NCBI RefSeq assembly: GCF_900168165.1
Contig: NZ_FUYV01000009.1
Coordinates: 1 to 64,000 of the forward strand
Direction of reading: 5' to 3'
Origin: Alkalitalea saponilacus
GTDB lineage: Bacteria > Bacteroidota > Bacteroidia > Bacteroidales > Marinilabiliaceae
Length of the DNA: 64,000 nt
This document shows, piece after piece, positions 61,508-64,000 of the stretch. Within the stretch, counting starts at the first letter, position 1. Each line of letters begins with the position of its first letter. A program made the position numbers and the translations under genes. The notes under the pieces are model-generated. The model ran no database searches, was not told where the DNA came from, and was given only the letters and a program-made list of their open reading frames with translations.

Positions 61508-61573
61508 GTGGGAATATTGTAAAACTTTGTAGAAATCATATAACACAGAAATTGATTGTGCAACATATATTTC
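61508..61573 (+). promoter_or_regulatory. Regulon promoter site 5 (CheB/CheR sensor)
   Basis: GTGGGAATATTGTAAA (61508-61523, two mismatches from the consensus), second repeat ATATAAC (61538-61544) 21 bp on, and TATATTTC (61566-61573), identical to the site 1 box, 28 bp after that. The first codon of the target (61773) is 200 bp downstream, leaving a long leader. Confidence 0.6.
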
Positions 61574-61772
61574 AACATGAAACATTGTTGATAAGACTAC
61601 TCAAATATTTATGAAATAGAACATATTTGTTAAGTATTAATGCATAAATTTGATACCTCTCGCGTAAAACATCACAAAAGAATGATTCACAGTTTTTAAT
61701 TCATGAAAATTTGGGAGTATATTTAAATACAAGTATAGAGAATTGACCATATATTTTATAAAAATCAAATAA

Positions 61773-64000
61773 TTGAGAGCAAAAAAGTCAAAACAGACCA
61801 TTAAATCAAAAACTACGGATTCAAAATCCGGTAAGTTCCTGATAGTAGGAATTGGCGCTTCGGCAGGAGGGTTGGAAGCATTAGAGTTGTTTTTGAAAAA
61901 TGTACCCGAAAAAAGTGGGATGGCATATGTTATTGTTCAACATTTGGATCCCACTCAAAAAGGGATGCTTCCTGAACTATTGCAGAGGATTTCCAAAATT
62001 CAGGTATTCCAGGTTCAAGACCTGATGAAGGTCAAGCCTGACTGTGTATATGTAATCCCTCCAAACAAAAGCATTTCCATTTTAAAAGGAGTACTTCATC
62101 TCTTTGAGCCTGTCGAAGCCAGAGGGCTCCGACTTCCCATAGATTTTTTTCTGCGCTCACTGGCAGATGATCAAAACGAATATGCAATTGGAATTATTCT
62201 CTCAGGAATGGGTTCCGATGGAAGTATTGGAATTAGATCTATCAAAGGAAAAAACGGAATTGTGATGGTACAGGATCCTGAAACGGCAAGATTTGATAGC
62301 ATGCCGCGCAATGCCATTAACTCCGGATTGGTTGATATTATTGCTCCTCCGGCCAAATTGCCTTCTGAACTCATTGAATATCTGAAACACATCCCATTAG
62401 TTAAAACGAATCTTAGTACAGAAGTAAAAGATAAAAGTGCATTTGAAAAAATAATTATACTATTGCGAACGCATACTGGAAATGACTTTTCACTCTACAA
62501 AAAGAATACGGTATATCGACGCATAGAAAGAAGGATGGGCATACACAAAATGGACAGCATTTCCACTTATGTTCATTTTTTGCAGGAAAACCCTGAGGAG
62601 ATACAAATTCTTTTCAAAGAGTTAATGATTGGTGTAACCAATTTCTTTCGGGATTCCGCAGTTTGGGAAAAACTTAAGGAAAAAGAATTACCATCTCTGA
62701 TTGAAAATTTAAAACCGAATACACAATTGAGAGCCTGGATTCCGGGTTGCTCAACAGGCGAGGAAGCCTATTCCCTTGCCATCATATTTAAAGAAATACA
62801 GGAGAAAGTTTATCCCAACTCAGGATTATCGTTGCAAATTTTTGCTTCCGACATTGATAACGACGCAATTGATTTTGCCCGAAAAGGAGTGTTTGCAGAA
62901 AACATTGCCCCCGATGTCTCCCCTAAAAGACTAAACCGTTACTTCATAAAAACTGAAGAGGGATACCGCGTCAGTTCAGAAATCAGGGAGATGATCGTGT
63001 TCGCTCAGCATAATATTATTATGCATCCTCCTTTTACCAATATTGATTTTATTTCGTGTCGGAATCTGCTAATATATCTGGATACTGAACTACAGAGAAA
63101 ATTGATTGGATTGTTCTATTACAGTCTTAATCAGAATGGTATTATGGTACTTGGCACCTCTGAAACACTTGGATTGCAAAGCCATCTTTTCTCAACGGTC
63201 AATAGCAGTCTGAAAATATTCAAACGTTCAGAAGTGAATCATAATCCTCTCAATCTGAATTTCCCATCCTCGTTTACCCGACCCGGAATTGGAAATATTG
63301 AAAATAATCTACCCGACAAACCTATTATGAACATTCAAACACTTGCCGACCAACTACTTCTAAATCAATTTTCTCCGTCCGGAGTATTGGTCAACGAAAA
63401 TGGCGATATTCTTTACATCAGCGGACGAACCGGAAAATATCTTGAACCGGCGGTAGGCAAAGCAAATCTGAATATTTTTGCCATGTTACGGCCAGGTTTT
63501 CAGAGCGATTTTGCCATCGCATTTCGAAAAGCGGTAACGAATAAAGAAACGGTGGTTTTACATCATGTTGTAATAGGTACAAACGGGGGCTCTTTAACTT
63601 TAAATGTAACAATTCAGTGGATTCATAAACCGGAGCCATTATATGGCAAGCTCATAATCATTTTTACGGATGTACCGAAAACTGCTAATGAAAAGCCACT
63701 AAAGAAACAAGGAAGAAAATCACCAGCCACTGCCAGAGAAGCCAAACTTGAAGAAGAGTTGCAACACACACGTGAGGGAATGCAGAATATAACGGAAGAG
63801 ATGCAAACTTCGCAAGAAGAACTAAAATCAACCAATGAAGAGCTTCAATCCACAAATGAGGAATTGCAATCGACCAATGAAGAACTCATGACATCCAAGG
63901 AAGAGATGCAGAGTCTCAATGAAGAACTTCAAACGGTAAATGCAGAATTGATGGCCAAAGTGGATGATTATTCGCGGGTAAATAACGACATGAAAAATCT
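61773..64000 (+). CDS. CheB/CheR fusion sensor protein (3' truncated by window)
   Basis: The frame runs from a TTG at 61773, just after an in-frame TAA, to the right edge; 742 residues are visible. No in-frame ATG precedes the CheB core, so TTG is the best start. The CheB methylesterase domain (about 20-195) has the catalytic triad Ser30 (GASAGG), His57 (VQHLDPT) and Asp149 (GMGSDG). The CheR domain (about 220-480) has MIGVTNFFRD, WIPGCSTGEEAYSLA and FISCRNLLIYL. A PAS-like region (about 530-640) is followed by a coiled coil of ELQSTNEELQSTNEEL heptads. Such proteins usually continue into PAS and histidine-kinase domains and act as stress or light sensors rather than in chemotaxis. Confidence 0.9.
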   Translation, partial: MRAKKSKQTIKSKTTDSKSGKFLIVGIGASAGGLEALELFLKNVPEKSGMAYVIVQHLDPTQKGMLPELLQRISKIQVFQVQDLMKVKPDCVYVIPPNKSISILKGVLHLFEPVEARGLRLPIDFFLRSLADDQNEYAIGIILSGMGSDGSIGIRSIKGKNGIVMVQDPETARFDSMPRNAINSGLVDIIAPPAKLPSELIEYLKHIPLVKTNLSTEVKDKSAFEKIIILLRTHTGNDFSLYKKNTVYRRIERRMGIHKMDSISTYVHFLQENPEEIQILFKELMIGVTNFFRDSAVWEKLKEKELPSLIENLKPNTQLRAWIPGCSTGEEAYSLAIIFKEIQEKVYPNSGLSLQIFASDIDNDAIDFARKGVFAENIAPDVSPKRLNRYFIKTEEGYRVSSEIREMIVFAQHNIIMHPPFTNIDFISCRNLLIYLDTELQRKLIGLFYYSLNQNGIMVLGTSETLGLQSHLFSTVNSSLKIFKRSEVNHNPLNLNFPSSFTRPGIGNIENNLPDKPIMNIQTLADQLLLNQFSPSGVLVNENGDILYISGRTGKYLEPAVGKANLNIFAMLRPGFQSDFAIAFRKAVTNKETVVLHHVVIGTNGGSLTLNVTIQWIHKPEPLYGKLIIIFTDVPKTANEKPLKKQGRKSPATAREAKLEEELQHTREGMQNITEEMQTSQEELKSTNEELQSTNEELQSTNEELMTSKEEMQSLNEELQTVNAELMAKVDDYSRVNNDMKN

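Larger units (their letters stand above)
61242..61772. other. Divergent region between ompA-like and cheB/cheR genes with two motif promoters
   Basis: 531 bp without a convincing gene. Contains site 4 (toward the OmpA lipoprotein) and site 5 (toward CheB/CheR). Between them, TGAATC / GATTC with a following T-run near 61448-61497 forms an imperfect hairpin. After site 5 the 200-bp leader holds only short frames (the longest 19 codons from about 61641) that I do not support as genes. Confidence 0.5.

Noticed and set aside
61641-61700. Short frames in the CheB/CheR leader (up to 19 codons)
   Set aside because: Too short, no conservation information, no ribosome-binding signal.
1-64000. CRISPR arrays, tRNA or rRNA genes
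   Set aside because: No regularly spaced identical repeats and no cloverleaf or rRNA-like sequence were seen on reading the window; a weak tRNA could still be missed without a covariance search.

Overview
The window comes from a member of the Bacteroidota. It has a type IX secretion (T9SS) type B cargo protein, PorP/SprF and PorE-like genes, promoters of the Bacteroidota form TTTG-N19-21-TAnnTTTG, a glycine-rich RRM protein, DUF3127 and an SDR-type fructuronate reductase. A marine or sediment Marinilabiliales-like organism is my inference from the uronate and polysaccharide-lyase content; no rRNA or other marker is present to fix the taxonomy. I saw no tRNA, rRNA, CRISPR array or intact insertion sequence.

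Layout. 1-7.5 kb: the 3' part of a giant DUF11/cadherin-like T9SS adhesin, then PorP/SprF and a PorE-like protein. 7.5-19.7 kb: housekeeping and miscellaneous genes (DUF3127, cyclophilin, GntR regulator, a transaldolase-family protein without its catalytic lysine, MATE pump, MnmD, two FKBPs, PepSY protein, RRM protein, CDF exporter, NlpE), with a 0.3 kb imperfect-palindrome repeat near 8.7-9.0 kb. 19.9-39.9 kb: a uronate-catabolism locus. A minus-strand operon (lacI, BNR_4 lyase-like lipoprotein, kduI, kdgF, kduD, DUF4861) opens and processes unsaturated uronates. A plus-strand series (uxaC, kdgK, kdgA, SDR uxuB, second PfkB kinase, LarA-family racemase/epimerase, gnd, TRAP dctPQM, lacI, uxaE) takes up and degrades saturated uronates. 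No mannonate dehydratase is visible, whereas a LarA-like enzyme and gnd are, which suggests a mannonate-gluconate-6-phosphogluconate side route.

40.4-54.9 kb: an envelope, glycan and stress island. It holds a SLAC1-type channel, a GH130 enzyme, a coiled-coil lipoprotein, two lmo0937-type mini membrane proteins, a PIG-L deacetylase, GT4 transferases, two (alpha/alpha)6 glycosidase-like modules (one fused to a GT4), an HpnP/HpnR-like radical SAM protein, a 41-residue basic protein, a Thivi_2564 membrane protein and a hybrid histidine kinase. 55.1-59.6 kb: an MlaE-MlaF-MlaD lipid transporter followed by a BamA/TamA-like barrel. 59.8-64 kb: an OmpA-family lipoprotein, a PorT-like barrel and a CheB/CheR fusion sensor that runs off the right edge.

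The most striking unannotated signal is a promoter architecture found five times between 43.9 and 61.6 kb: GTGNGAATNATGTAAC, a second ATGTAAC-like heptamer starting exactly 21 bp after the first, and a -7-like box starting exactly 28 bp after that, on either strand and always pointing at a gene. It precedes the coiled-coil lipoprotein operon, the radical SAM/GT4-fusion operon, the Thivi_2564/histidine-kinase/lmo0937 operon, the OmpA lipoprotein and the CheB/CheR sensor. It defines a probable, undescribed envelope or general-stress regulon controlled by a DNA-binding protein that recognises direct repeats.
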